Notes under the pieces: model-generated
Database searches by the model: none
What the model was told of the DNA's origin: nothing
The model's input: the letters and a program-made list of their open reading frames with translations, nothing else
DNA from: Ferrovibrio sp046297895
GTDB lineage: Bacteria; Pseudomonadota; Alphaproteobacteria; Ferrovibrionales; Ferrovibrionaceae
NCBI RefSeq assembly: GCF_046297895.1
Contig: NZ_JBKBHC010000002.1
Span: 1-64,000 of the forward strand
Reading direction: 5' to 3'
Length of the DNA: 64,000 bases
Program-made: the position numbers and the translations under genes
Part shown: piece after piece, positions 15,819 through 23,723 of the stretch
How the letters are laid out: every line of letters begins with the position of its first letter
How positions within the stretch are numbered: the stretch's first letter is position 1

Positions 15819-17012
15819 ATGAGCATGATCGACCTGGCCCTGGAATGGCTCAATCTGGTGCTGCGCTGGATGCACCTGATCTTCGGCATCGCCTGGATCG
15901 GTTCGTCCTTCTTTTTCGTCTGGCTCGACAACTCGCTCCGCAAGGGGCTCGACCAGCAGCCCGGCGTGCTGGGCCAGGCCTGGCTGATCCATGGCGGCGG
16001 CTTCTATTTCACCGAAAAATACTCGGTCGCCCCGCCGCAGCTGCCCAAGGAACTGCACTGGTTCAAGTATGAGTCCTATTTCACCTGGCTGTCGGGCTTC
16101 TTCCTCATGGGCGCGCTGTATTACGTCGGCGCCGACCTCTACCTGATCGACGACAAGGTGCTGCCGCTCGGCCGCTGGGAGGCCATCGGCCTGAGCATCG
16201 CCTCGCTGCTGCTCGGCTGGATCGTCTACGACCTGCTGTGCAAATCGCCTTTGGGCAAAAACGACGCGGCCCTGGCCTGCGTGGGCTTCGTGCTGCTGGT
16301 GGCGGCCGCCTGGGGCTATACGCAGATTTTCTCGGCGCGCGCCGCCTACCTGCATGTCGGCGCCCTGATCGGCACGATCATGACCGCCAACGTGGCGCAC
16401 AACATCATCCCCAACCAGCGCAAGGCGGTGGCGCAGATGCTGGCCGGCCAGGTGCCGGACCCGAGCTACGGCAAACAGGCCAAGCAGCGCTCGCTGCACA
16501 ACAACTACCTGACCCTACCGGTGCTGTTCGCCATGATCAGCAACCATTACCCGGTCACCTACGGCCATCCCTATGGCTGGGTGATCCTGGCCGTGGTGAT
16601 CGTGATCGGCGGCCTGGTGCGGCATTTCTTCAACCTGAAGAACCAGGGCCGCGGCCAGCGCTACGAATTCCTCGTCGTGGCTTTCCTGCTCACGGTCGGC
16701 CTGGTGTTCTTCAGCCAGTGGGATCCGCGCCACAAGACCCTGGCCGGCGGCGCCACATTCGAGGATGCGCAGAAGATCGTGGCCGCGCGCTGCGTCGCCT
16801 GCCATGCCGCGCGGCCCACATTCGACGGCATCGCCGAGGCGCCGAAAGGCGTGATGCTGGAAACGCCCGAGCAGATGCGCCGCTTCGCCGCCCTGATCAA
16901 CCAGCAGGCCGTGCGCAGCGAGGCGATGCCGCCGGGCAACGCCACCGAGATGACCGAGGAAGAACGCGCCATCCTCGGCGCCTGGATCGCGGCCGGCGCC
17001 AAGCTGGACTAG
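15819..17012 (+). CDS. puuD: Membrane urate hydroxylase with C-terminal cytochrome c domain
   Basis: A 397-residue integral membrane protein of the PuuD family. Eight or so hydrophobic segments begin with LRWMHLIFGIAWIGSSFFFV; conserved blocks are WLIHGGGFYFTEKYSVAP, IMTANVAHNIIPNQRK and RSLHNNYLTLPVLFAMISNH. Residues from about 315 form a small cytochrome c module with CVACH and a distal Met region (SEAMPPGNATEMT). The enzyme oxidises urate to 5-hydroxyisourate and passes electrons to the respiratory chain rather than to O2. It is the entry step of the urate pathway encoded here. Confidence 0.93.
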   Translation: MSMIDLALEWLNLVLRWMHLIFGIAWIGSSFFFVWLDNSLRKGLDQQPGVLGQAWLIHGGGFYFTEKYSVAPPQLPKELHWFKYESYFTWLSGFFLMGALYYVGADLYLIDDKVLPLGRWEAIGLSIASLLLGWIVYDLLCKSPLGKNDAALACVGFVLLVAAAWGYTQIFSARAAYLHVGALIGTIMTANVAHNIIPNQRKAVAQMLAGQVPDPSYGKQAKQRSLHNNYLTLPVLFAMISNHYPVTYGHPYGWVILAVVIVIGGLVRHFFNLKNQGRGQRYEFLVVAFLLTVGLVFFSQWDPRHKTLAGGATFEDAQKIVAARCVACHAARPTFDGIAEAPKGVMLETPEQMRRFAALINQQAVRSEAMPPGNATEMTEEERAILGAWIAAGAKLD

Positions 17013-17020
17013 GTTCCGCT

Positions 17021-17563
17021 TCAGTGCCGGTGCCGGTGCCCGCCTGATGCCGGCAAACCGGCATAGCCGCGCAGTTCATCGTACCGCCGCACCTGCGCGT
17101 CGCTGAGTGTGGCGCGGGTTTCCAGATGCGTCGCCAGATGCACGGCGCGCAGGCGGCCCTGCAGCCGGCCGATCTGCTCGCTGCGCGTTTCGATCTCGGT
17201 CGCATCGATCCGCCGTTCGGCGAACAGACGATCCAATGCCTGTTCCGCCGCGACGATCTGCTGTCCCAGCGCGATGGCGGCAGCGGCCATGCGACGCTGC
17301 TGGTCCTCCAGCGCCGCGATCTGGCGCGCATCGAGGCCAAGGGCCTCCCGCAGCTCCAGCGCATGCAGCGGGCCGGGATAGGAATTGAGTTCGGCTGCCT
17401 TGGCCAGCCCCATGCCGCGCCCGGCCAACAGATCGGCAATCTCGGACTCGGACAGAGCCTTGATTTCGCGGTCCTGCTGGCCGGCATAGGGCGCGGCATG
17501 CTGCGCCATCGCCGGCAGCGACAGGATCAGCATGGCAGACATGAAAAGGATGAAACGGGACAT
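17021..17563 (-). CDS. CpxP/Spy-like periplasmic protein
   Basis: A 180-residue protein with a signal peptide (MSRFILFMSAMLILSLPAMA, cut before QHAAPY). The mature part is helical with the motif AGRGMGLAKAAELNSYPGPL, then long charged/Ala-rich helices, and ends GGHRHRH. This resembles periplasmic heavy-metal sensor or CpxP/Spy-like chaperones (LTxxQ-type helices: LDARQIAALEDQQ). The histidine tail suggests metal binding. GGAGG precedes the start. A perfect 16-bp palindrome at 17612-17627 lies about 50 bp upstream. Confidence 0.65.
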   Translation of the reverse strand: MSRFILFMSAMLILSLPAMAQHAAPYAGQQDREIKALSESEIADLLAGRGMGLAKAAELNSYPGPLHALELREALGLDARQIAALEDQQRRMAAAAIALGQQIVAAEQALDRLFAERRIDATEIETRSEQIGRLQGRLRAVHLATHLETRATLSDAQVRRYDELRGYAGLPASGGHRHRH

Positions 17564-17611
17564 GAAACCTCCGATATGCCGCCGAAGATAGGCGGCAACC
17601 GGCCAGTCTCA

Positions 17612-17627
17612 TATGATCCGGATCATA
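17612..17627. promoter_or_regulatory. Perfect Crp/Fnr-type palindrome
   Basis: TATGATCCGGATCATA is a perfect 16-bp palindrome. It has the architecture of Fnr-family boxes (TTGAT-N4-ATCAA) with A/T for T/A at the outer arm positions. It overlaps the stop codon of a Crp/Fnr-family gene and lies 48 bp before the start of the CpxP-like gene, so the regulator may control that gene. Confidence 0.55.
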
Positions 17628-18231
17628 GGCTGCGCGGCAATGTGATGCCGGTTTTATCGCGCCGCAGGCGGCGGTCGCGCTGCAAACGCGCCAGAGCGCG
17701 GTAGACCGCTTCACGCGTGAGGCCCAGTTCGGCGGCGATCTCGGTCCAGGTCTGCGTCGGCGCCACCCGGCCGCGCTCGTCGGCCTGCAGGTGAAGCCAC
17801 ATTTCCAGCCGCGCGGCGGCGGAACGGACATTGCGCAGTTCCAGCCGCAGGCGCAGGTCGCGCACCTGCCGGCTCATCTGCGCAGCGAAGGCCAGCGCGG
17901 CTTCCGGATCCTGCCGCAGGCCGGCCAGCAGATCGCGCTTGGCCAGCGCCGTCACCACGCTCTCCACCTCGGCCACGGCATCGCAATGATAGCGGTCGGA
18001 AAACAATGCGGCTTCGGCGAAGCTCTCGCCATGGCGCGCCACATGCAGCGTGACGTGGCTGCCATCGGGCAGATGCCGCACCAGACGCAGGCGTCCGGAT
18101 TCCACCCGGAAAATCGCCGTCGCGCGGTCGCCCTGACGGAACAGGCTTTCGCCGGCGGCCAGATGCCTACGCCGCGCCGTCGCCGCGTGGCGGGCCAGCC
18201 AGTCTCCGGCAGACGAGGGTGATCCCGCCAC
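17623..18231 (-). CDS. Crp/Fnr family transcriptional regulator
   Basis: A 202-residue regulator. The N-terminal effector beta-roll is visible as GESLFRQGDRATAIFRVESGRLRLVRHLPDGS and HGESFAEAALFSD; the C-terminal helix-turn-helix is TWTEIAAELGLTREAVYRAL. No FNR-type N-terminal cysteines are present, so it is not an oxygen-sensing Fe-S FNR. The start is a GTG 1 bp after the guanine deaminase stop, implying coupling with the purine genes; no strong Shine-Dalgarno is seen. Confidence 0.85.
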   Translation of the reverse strand: MAGSPSSAGDWLARHAATARRRHLAAGESLFRQGDRATAIFRVESGRLRLVRHLPDGSHVTLHVARHGESFAEAALFSDRYHCDAVAEVESVVTALAKRDLLAGLRQDPEAALAFAAQMSRQVRDLRLRLELRNVRSAAARLEMWLHLQADERGRVAPTQTWTEIAAELGLTREAVYRALARLQRDRRLRRDKTGITLPRSL

Positions 18232-18232
18232 C

Positions 18233-18706
18233 TTAATACGGCACCTTGTCGGGTTTGGAATCCCATTCGCGGAACACGGCCAGCGCCTCGTCGCGCAGGA
18301 TCTGCTCGCATTTCATGGTGCGGCGTTCGCGCGGCAGGGCGAGCTGGCGATAGAGGAAGGCATCGTCGAAATTGATCGCCGCCGCATCAGCCTGCTCGTT
18401 GGCGTAATAGACCGTGTCGATGCGCGCCCAGTAGGTGGCGGCCAGGCACATCGGGCAGGGTTCGCAACTGGTATAGAGCACCGCGCCCTTCAGGTCGAAG
18501 CGGCCCAGTTTCGCGCAGGCCTCCCTGATCGCCGTCACCTCGGCATGGGCGGTGGGATCGTTTGTAGATGTGACGCGGTTCCAGCCCTCGCCGACGATTG
18601 CGCCATCCAGCACCACCACGGCACCGAACGGCCCACCATGGCCGGCATTCATGTGTTCGCGGCTCAAATGAATCGCGCGGCGCATGAAGGCGGCATGGTC
18701 GGTCAT
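18233..18706 (-). CDS. guaD: Guanine deaminase (CDA-fold)
   Basis: A 157-residue zinc deaminase. The zinc/catalytic motif is HAEVTAIREAC, with PCPMC (TSCEPCPMCLAATYWARID) as the second part. The ending PDKVPY and the NFDDAFLYRQLALP block are typical of GuaD-type guanine deaminases, which turn guanine into xanthine. It sits 3 bp after uraH in the operon uraD-uraH-guaD-crp, which fits a role feeding xanthine/urate degradation. Specificity among nucleobase deaminases is inferred. Confidence 0.88.
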   Translation of the reverse strand: MTDHAAFMRRAIHLSREHMNAGHGGPFGAVVVLDGAIVGEGWNRVTSTNDPTAHAEVTAIREACAKLGRFDLKGAVLYTSCEPCPMCLAATYWARIDTVYYANEQADAAAINFDDAFLYRQLALPRERRTMKCEQILRDEALAVFREWDSKPDKVPY

Positions 18707-18709
18707 GGC

Positions 18710-19063
18710 TTACGAGCCTCGATAGGTGGAAAAGCTCCAGGGCGAAACCAGCAGCGGAACGTGGTAATGCCCGTCGGGTTCCGCCAGGCCGAAACGGATC
18801 GGCACGATGTCGAGGAAGGCAGGCTGCGGCAAAGCCGCACCCAGCTTGCGGAAATAATCGCCGGCCTGGAACACCAGTTCATACTGGCCGGGCCTGAATT
18901 CCTCGCCGATCAGCAAAGGCGCGTCGGTGCGGCCATCGGCATTGGTGAGCACTTTTTTCACCAGCCGGCGTGTTTCACCCTCCAGCGCATAAAGCTCCAC
19001 GGCCACGCCGGCGGCCGGCTTGCCGTTCATGGTATCCAGCACATGGGTGCTCAGGCGGCCCAT
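18710..19063 (-). CDS. uraH: 5-hydroxyisourate hydrolase
   Basis: A 117-residue transthyretin-like protein. All family marks are present: STHVLDTMNGKPAAGV at the start, GRTDAPLL in the middle, HYHVPLLVSP and the C-terminal tetrapeptide YRGS, which distinguishes the enzyme from transthyretin. It hydrolyses 5-hydroxyisourate, the PuuD product, to OHCU. It lies between uraD (13 bp upstream) and guaD (3 bp downstream). Confidence 0.96.
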   Translation of the reverse strand: MGRLSTHVLDTMNGKPAAGVAVELYALEGETRRLVKKVLTNADGRTDAPLLIGEEFRPGQYELVFQAGDYFRKLGAALPQPAFLDIVPIRFGLAEPDGHYHVPLLVSPWSFSTYRGS

Positions 19064-19076
19064 CCGTCTCTCTCCT

Positions 19077-19598
19077 TCACTGACCCAGCAGCGCTTCGAG
19101 CCGGATGCGGGCGATCTTGCCCACCTCCGACAGCGCCGTGGTGAATTCGGTATCGCGGTCGTTGCCGATCCGCTGTTCGAAGGCGGCGAAAATCTGCGCC
19201 TTGGTGCGCAGCTTCACCGCGATGATGAAGGGGAAGCCGTGTTTGTCCAGATAGGCGGCATTGAGCTGCACGATTCTGGCTTTCTCCTCCGGCGTGAGCC
19301 GCGTCAGGCCGACGCTGTCCTGCTCGGATGTCGAATGCGCGGTCAGCGTGCCGGCCTCGGCTTCCTTGCCGGCGAGCTGGGGATGGGCGCGCAACAGGGC
19401 CAGCTTCTCGGCGTCGCTCGCGGCCCACATCGCCTCCACCATGGCACCATGCAGGCTGTCGAGGCTGGAAAACGGCCGCCGGGCGGAAACGCGCTCGGCC
19501 ACCCAGGGCGAATGTTCGAAGATGCCGGCCAGCGCCGCCACGAAATCGGCAGCGGGCATGCGGTTCAGGTCGACAAGGGTCAGCGCGGCATGCGGCAT
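19077..19598 (-). CDS. uraD: OHCU decarboxylase
   Basis: A 173-residue protein. Conserved family elements are FVAALAGIFEHSPWVAERV, the catalytic LLRAHPQLAGKEA and the Ser/Glu/Gln motif STSEQDSVGL, then LNAAYLDKHGFPFIIAVK. It decarboxylates 2-oxo-4-hydroxy-4-carboxy-5-ureidoimidazoline to S-allantoin. First gene of a minus-strand purine operon. Confidence 0.95.
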   Translation of the reverse strand: MPHAALTLVDLNRMPAADFVAALAGIFEHSPWVAERVSARRPFSSLDSLHGAMVEAMWAASDAEKLALLRAHPQLAGKEAEAGTLTAHSTSEQDSVGLTRLTPEEKARIVQLNAAYLDKHGFPFIIAVKLRTKAQIFAAFEQRIGNDRDTEFTTALSEVGKIARIRLEALLGQ

Positions 19599-19629
19599 GC
19601 GGCCTCCGGATTGCGGCGTCCTGTATAGC

Positions 19630-20943
19630 CTATCCGGACTGGCGGGGGAAATCCTGGCGGGGGAAATGCTGGCGCAGGCCGCGCCACAGCGCGGTGGCCT
19701 CGGCGCCGCCGGGATCGCGCGCCTGCGGCCGCACGGCGGTATGCACCATCACCAGCCGGCGCGCCGGATCGACAAAGATGGTCTGCCCGCGCACGCCGAG
19801 CAGGGCGAAGCTGCCGTCATTCTCGGGGAAGACCCAGGTCTGGAAGCCATAGCCGAACCAGCGGCCGGTCTGCGTGCTGGTGAAATGCGCCCGCGTCATC
19901 TCGCGCAGCCAGTCGGCCGGGATCACCTGGCGCTCGCCCACCCTGCCGCCATTGGCCAGCAGCATGCCCAGGCGCGCATAATCGCGCAGCACCGCGCTGA
20001 AATTGGCATAGGTGGTTTCCTGCCCGGTGCGGTCGATCACCCAGCTTGCATCGGCCTCGGCGCCGATGGGCTGCCAGATGCGCTCGGACAGATACCCCGC
20101 GACCGGCCGCTTCAGCGCGCCGGTCAGCACCAGGCCCAGCACCTGGGTCTCGGCCGAGGCGTAAGACCAGCGCACGCCCGGTTCGGCCTCGCGCGTGTCG
20201 AACTGGCGCACCGCGCCGGCACCGCCGGGACCGAACAGCACGGCGCGCGACAGCCTGACCGTATCGTCCAGACCGTCATACTCCTCGCGGAAACGCACGC
20301 CCGACGACATGGTGAGCAGGTGGCGGATCGGCGTGCGGCCGTATTCGCTGCCCTTCAGCGCCGGCACGTAGCGTTCGGCCGGATCGTCGATGGCGGCGAT
20401 GGCGCCATCGGCCACCGCCAGGCCGACCAGCAGCGCCGTCACCGTCTTGGCCATGGAGAACGACGTCAGCCGATGCGTATCGGTGCGGCCATACTGGTAA
20501 CGCTCGACATGGATGGTGTCGCCCACCGCCACCAGCAGGCCGGTGGCTGGATTGCGGGCCAGATAACCGTCGATGGTCTGCGATCCGCCGCCGCGCATCG
20601 GCGGCACGGCATAGCGCACTGCCGGTTCGACTGCCGCGCGGCGCCAGGGGCTGGGCGTCTGCGCGCGCGGCACCGGGCGGGCGGAGAAAATATCGTCCAG
20701 GCGCGAAAAGCCGTCGACGCTGTAGGCGGGCTGCCACCAGGTGGCGGCGGTGGCGCGCGGATACTGGCCGGCGGAATTGGTGTAGCGTTCGAGATCGGGA
20801 CCGCCGGGATTGAAGCGGATGCCAGGCTGCTCCGCCGGCATCGCAGCCGGCGCCGATGCGCGGTAATCCGACTGCATCTCGCGACAGCCGGCGGCCAGCG
20901 CCAACGGCAACAGCAGGACAAGGCGGAGGGAGGCGGGCGACAT
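19630..20943 (-). CDS. Beta-lactamase-fold serine hydrolase, lipoprotein
   Basis: A 437-residue protein. The start MSPASLRLVLLLPLALAAGC gives a lipobox with Cys20. The catalytic S-x-x-K is SMAK in HRLTSFSMAKTVTALLVG; YAS in WSYASAETQ provides the tyrosine. The C-terminal WFGYGFQTWVFPENDGSFA is common in class C-type esterases (6-aminohexanoate dimer hydrolase-like). The substrate is unknown. Only a 31-bp gap separates it from uraD downstream, so read-through is possible, though its function does not fit the purine pathway. Confidence 0.82.
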   Translation of the reverse strand: MSPASLRLVLLLPLALAAGCREMQSDYRASAPAAMPAEQPGIRFNPGGPDLERYTNSAGQYPRATAATWWQPAYSVDGFSRLDDIFSARPVPRAQTPSPWRRAAVEPAVRYAVPPMRGGGSQTIDGYLARNPATGLLVAVGDTIHVERYQYGRTDTHRLTSFSMAKTVTALLVGLAVADGAIAAIDDPAERYVPALKGSEYGRTPIRHLLTMSSGVRFREEYDGLDDTVRLSRAVLFGPGGAGAVRQFDTREAEPGVRWSYASAETQVLGLVLTGALKRPVAGYLSERIWQPIGAEADASWVIDRTGQETTYANFSAVLRDYARLGMLLANGGRVGERQVIPADWLREMTRAHFTSTQTGRWFGYGFQTWVFPENDGSFALLGVRGQTIFVDPARRLVMVHTAVRPQARDPGGAEATALWRGLRQHFPRQDFPRQSG

Positions 20944-20982
20944 GGGCGGAACCGATCGGGTCAGGTTCCGCCAGCATGACGC

Positions 20983-21054
20983 GATGGCTGGCCGGGTCAA
21001 GCCCGGCCATGACAAACCATAACCGTCATGCCCGGACTTGATCCGGGCATCCAT
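20983..21054. repeat. Two-armed intergenic palindromic repeat, copy 1
   Basis: Two arms of about 30 bp, 20983-21013 and 21025-21054. Each is a palindrome around GGGTCAAGCCC or GGACTTGATCC, bounded by CATGAC or GTCATG. The arms point away from each other (…CATGAC, 11 bp, GTCATG…), opposite to the other copies. It occupies the gap between the serine hydrolase and glycerate kinase genes. Confidence 0.7.
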
Positions 21055-21067
21055 GTCAAACTCTTGT

Positions 21068-22333
21068 TCACAGAATGAGAATCGCGCGGAAATCGTTGAC
21101 GTTGGTCAGCGTCGGTCCGGTGGTGACCAGTCCGCCGGCGGCCTGGAAGAATCCATAGCCGTCGTTGTCGGCCAGGCAGGCCTTCGCGTCGATGCCCTTG
21201 ATCGCGGCGCGCAGGATGCTGTCGGGTGCGAGGATGGCGCCGGCATTGTCCTCGCTGCCGTCGATGCCATCGGTGTCGGCGGCCAGCGCGTAGACATTCT
21301 CCATGCCGTCCAGCGCGACGGCGAGGGCGGCGAGGAATTCGGCGTTGCGGCCGCCGCGGCCCTTGCCGCGCACGGTCACCGTCGTCTCGCCGCCTGAGAG
21401 CAGCACGCACGGCGCGGCGCAAGGCTGGCCATGACGACGCACCTGGCGGGTGATGCCGGCCATCACCGTGGCCACCTCGCGCGCCTCGCCTTCGATGGCA
21501 TCGCCCAGGATCAGCGGTGTGACGCCGGCCGCGCGCGCCACCTTTGCCGCAGCCTCCAGCGCCATCTGCGGCGTGGCGATCATCACCGTCTGCGTGTTGG
21601 CGAAGACCGCATCGCCGGGCTTGGGCGTTTCGCCTTCGCCGGCCTGCAGATGCCGCTGCACGCTGGCGGGCAGGTCGATGGCGTATTTCTCGATCACCGC
21701 GCGGGCATCGGCGAAGCTGGTCGGATCGGGTACGGTGGGGCCCGAGGCGATCACCGCCGGATCGTCGCCCGGCACGTCGGAAATCAGCAGCGACACCAGC
21801 CGCGCCGGCGCGGCCGCAGCGGCCAGCCTGCCGCCCTTGATGGCGGAGAGATGTTTCCGTACGCAGTTCATTTCCGCTATGTTGGCGCCCGATTTCAGCA
21901 GGGCCTGGTTCACCGCCTGCTTGTCGGCCAGCGACAGGCCCGGCGCGGGCAGCGCCAGCAGGGCCGAGCCGCCGCCCGAGATCAGGCAGATCACCAGATC
22001 CTCGGCGCCCAGCCCCCGCACCTTGTTCAGGATCAGGTCGGCGGCCTTTTCGCCGGCGGAATCGGGCACCGGATGCGCGGCCTCCACCACCACGATGCGC
22101 TCGCAGGGCAGGTCGTGGCCGTAGCGCGTGACCACGATGCCATCCAGCGGCGCATCCTGCGGCCAGTGCCGCTCCAGCGCCTGCGCCATGCTGGCGGCCG
22201 CCTTGCCGGCGCCCACCACCACCGTGCGACCCATCGGCGGCGACGGCAGATGCGGCGGCAGGCAGACGGCCGGATCGGCGGCGGCGCGCGCCGCTTCGAA
22301 CATCGCTTTCAGCAGTGCTTCCGGGTCGAGCAT
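21068..22333 (-). CDS. Glycerate 2-kinase (DUF4147/MOFRL family)
   Basis: A 421-residue kinase. The N-terminal domain has VVVGAGKAAASMAQALE and the glycine-rich LISGGGSALLALP; the C-terminal MOFRL domain has CVLLSGGETTVTVRGKGRGG and AADTDGIDGSEDNAGAI. The family phosphorylates D-glycerate to 2-phosphoglycerate. In a purine-degradation region it would bring glyoxylate-derived glycerate into central metabolism. It is divergent from the amidohydrolase gene at 22468. Confidence 0.9.
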   Translation of the reverse strand: MLDPEALLKAMFEAARAAADPAVCLPPHLPSPPMGRTVVVGAGKAAASMAQALERHWPQDAPLDGIVVTRYGHDLPCERIVVVEAAHPVPDSAGEKAADLILNKVRGLGAEDLVICLISGGGSALLALPAPGLSLADKQAVNQALLKSGANIAEMNCVRKHLSAIKGGRLAAAAAPARLVSLLISDVPGDDPAVIASGPTVPDPTSFADARAVIEKYAIDLPASVQRHLQAGEGETPKPGDAVFANTQTVMIATPQMALEAAAKVARAAGVTPLILGDAIEGEAREVATVMAGITRQVRRHGQPCAAPCVLLSGGETTVTVRGKGRGGRNAEFLAALAVALDGMENVYALAADTDGIDGSEDNAGAILAPDSILRAAIKGIDAKACLADNDGYGFFQAAGGLVTTGPTLTNVNDFRAILIL

Positions 22334-22423
22334 CGGTTTTCCACAATTCCCCCTTGCCCTGCATGGCTAATCCATGCCGCCGCGCTTGGCCAGAGCCGGG
22401 CGGCGGTGTTATCGTTCCGGGAA

Positions 22424-22435
22424 AGTGTATACAAT
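22424..22435. promoter_or_regulatory. Putative GntR/FCD operator upstream of allantoate amidohydrolase gene
   Basis: AGTGTATACAAT matches ATTGTATACAAT at 11 of 12 positions. It lies 32 bp before the amidohydrolase ATG; TATACA inside it could double as the -10, which would favour repression. Related to the palindromes at 15723 and 28574. Confidence 0.55.
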
Positions 22436-22467
22436 CCCCAGCCGATATTCCCGCAAGGATCGCTTCC

Positions 22468-23712
22468 ATGGCCGCGAACCGTTTTGCCGACCGCATGCTG
22501 GCCCAGCTCGATGAACTGGGCCGGATCAGCGAAAGCCCGGATTTCCTCGTGCGCACCTTCCTGGTGCCCGAACAGAAGCAGGCCCATGAACGGGTGGCCG
22601 AGTGGATGCGCGAGGCCGGCATGGAGGTGGAACACGATTCCGCCGGCAACGTGGTGGGGCGCTATGTCGGCACCGACCCCAAGCTGCCCGCACTGATGAC
22701 CGGCTCGCATCTCGACACCGTGCGCAACGCCGGCAAATACGACGGCATGCTGGGCGTGATCGCGCCGATTGCCTGCATCGCCGACCTGCACAGGCGCGGC
22801 AAGCGCCTGCCCTTCACGATCGAGGTGGTGGGCTTCGCCAACGAGGAAGGCACCCGCTTCGGCTCGTCGATGACCGGCAGCCGCGCCATCGCCGGCACCT
22901 TCGATCCCGCCATCCTGGAGGTGAAGGACCGCCAGGGCATCAGCATGGGCGAGGCCTACAGGGCCTTCGGCCTCGATCCGCACAAGGTGGGTTTCTGCGC
23001 CCGCAAGCCGGGCAGCATCGCCGCCTTCGTGGAACTGCATATCGAACAGGGCCCGGTGCTGGAGAACGAGGGCCTGGCCCTGGGCGTGGTGACGGCGATT
23101 TCCGGCGCCCGCCGCCTGCGCGTCGAGATCACCGGCCTGGCGGGCCATGCTGGAACGGTGCCGATGGGCCAGCGTCAGGATGCCCTGGTGGCGGCGGCAG
23201 AGATCGTGCAGTTCATCGAGGAACGCTGCACCGGCACGCCCACGCTGGTCGGCACGGTCGGCATGCTGGAGGCCCTGCCCGGCGCGATGAACGTGATTCC
23301 CGGCAAGGCGGTGTTTTCCATCGACATCCGCGCTGGCGAGGATGACGTGCGCGATACCGCCGCCGATGCCGTGCTGCGCGAGATCGAGCTGGTCTGCGCC
23401 CGCCGCAAGCTGACCTTCACGGTCACCGAGCTGTACAAGAGCACCGCCACGCCCTGCCACCCGAAGCTGATGGACATGACCGAGGCCGCCATCAAGGCCC
23501 AGCATCTGCCCACCATGCGGCTGCCCTCGGGCGCCGGCCACGATGCCGCCACGCTGGCGCCGCTCTGCCCGGTGGCGATGATGTTCATGCGCTGCACGCG
23601 CGGCATCAGCCACAACCCGCTGGAAGCCGTGCTGCCCGACGACGTCGAGCTGGCCACCCGCGCCCTGCTGCATTTCATCGAGCATTTTGACCCGTCCTTC
23701 GCCGCCAACTGA
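22468..23712 (+). CDS. Zn-dependent M20 hydrolase, probable allantoate amidohydrolase
   Basis: A 414-residue M20 enzyme of the allantoate amidohydrolase / N-carbamoylase (AllC/HyuC) branch. Metal ligands are visible in LMTGSHLDTVRNAGKYDGML, FANEEGTRFGSS, ELHIEQGPVLE and GAGHDAATLAPLCP. AAGGA precedes the ATG at 22468. Because allantoinase is encoded in the same operon, allantoate is the likely substrate, but ureidoglycolate or carbamoyl amino acids cannot be excluded by sequence alone. Confidence 0.87.
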   Translation: MAANRFADRMLAQLDELGRISESPDFLVRTFLVPEQKQAHERVAEWMREAGMEVEHDSAGNVVGRYVGTDPKLPALMTGSHLDTVRNAGKYDGMLGVIAPIACIADLHRRGKRLPFTIEVVGFANEEGTRFGSSMTGSRAIAGTFDPAILEVKDRQGISMGEAYRAFGLDPHKVGFCARKPGSIAAFVELHIEQGPVLENEGLALGVVTAISGARRLRVEITGLAGHAGTVPMGQRQDALVAAAEIVQFIEERCTGTPTLVGTVGMLEALPGAMNVIPGKAVFSIDIRAGEDDVRDTAADAVLREIELVCARRKLTFTVTELYKSTATPCHPKLMDMTEAAIKAQHLPTMRLPSGAGHDAATLAPLCPVAMMFMRCTRGISHNPLEAVLPDDVELATRALLHFIEHFDPSFAAN

Positions 23713-23723
23713 ACGAGTTTTCC

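Noticed and set aside
19599..19629. CTGTATAG before uraD as a further GntR operator
   Set aside because: It matches only part of one half of ATTGTATACAAT and lacks the second arm.
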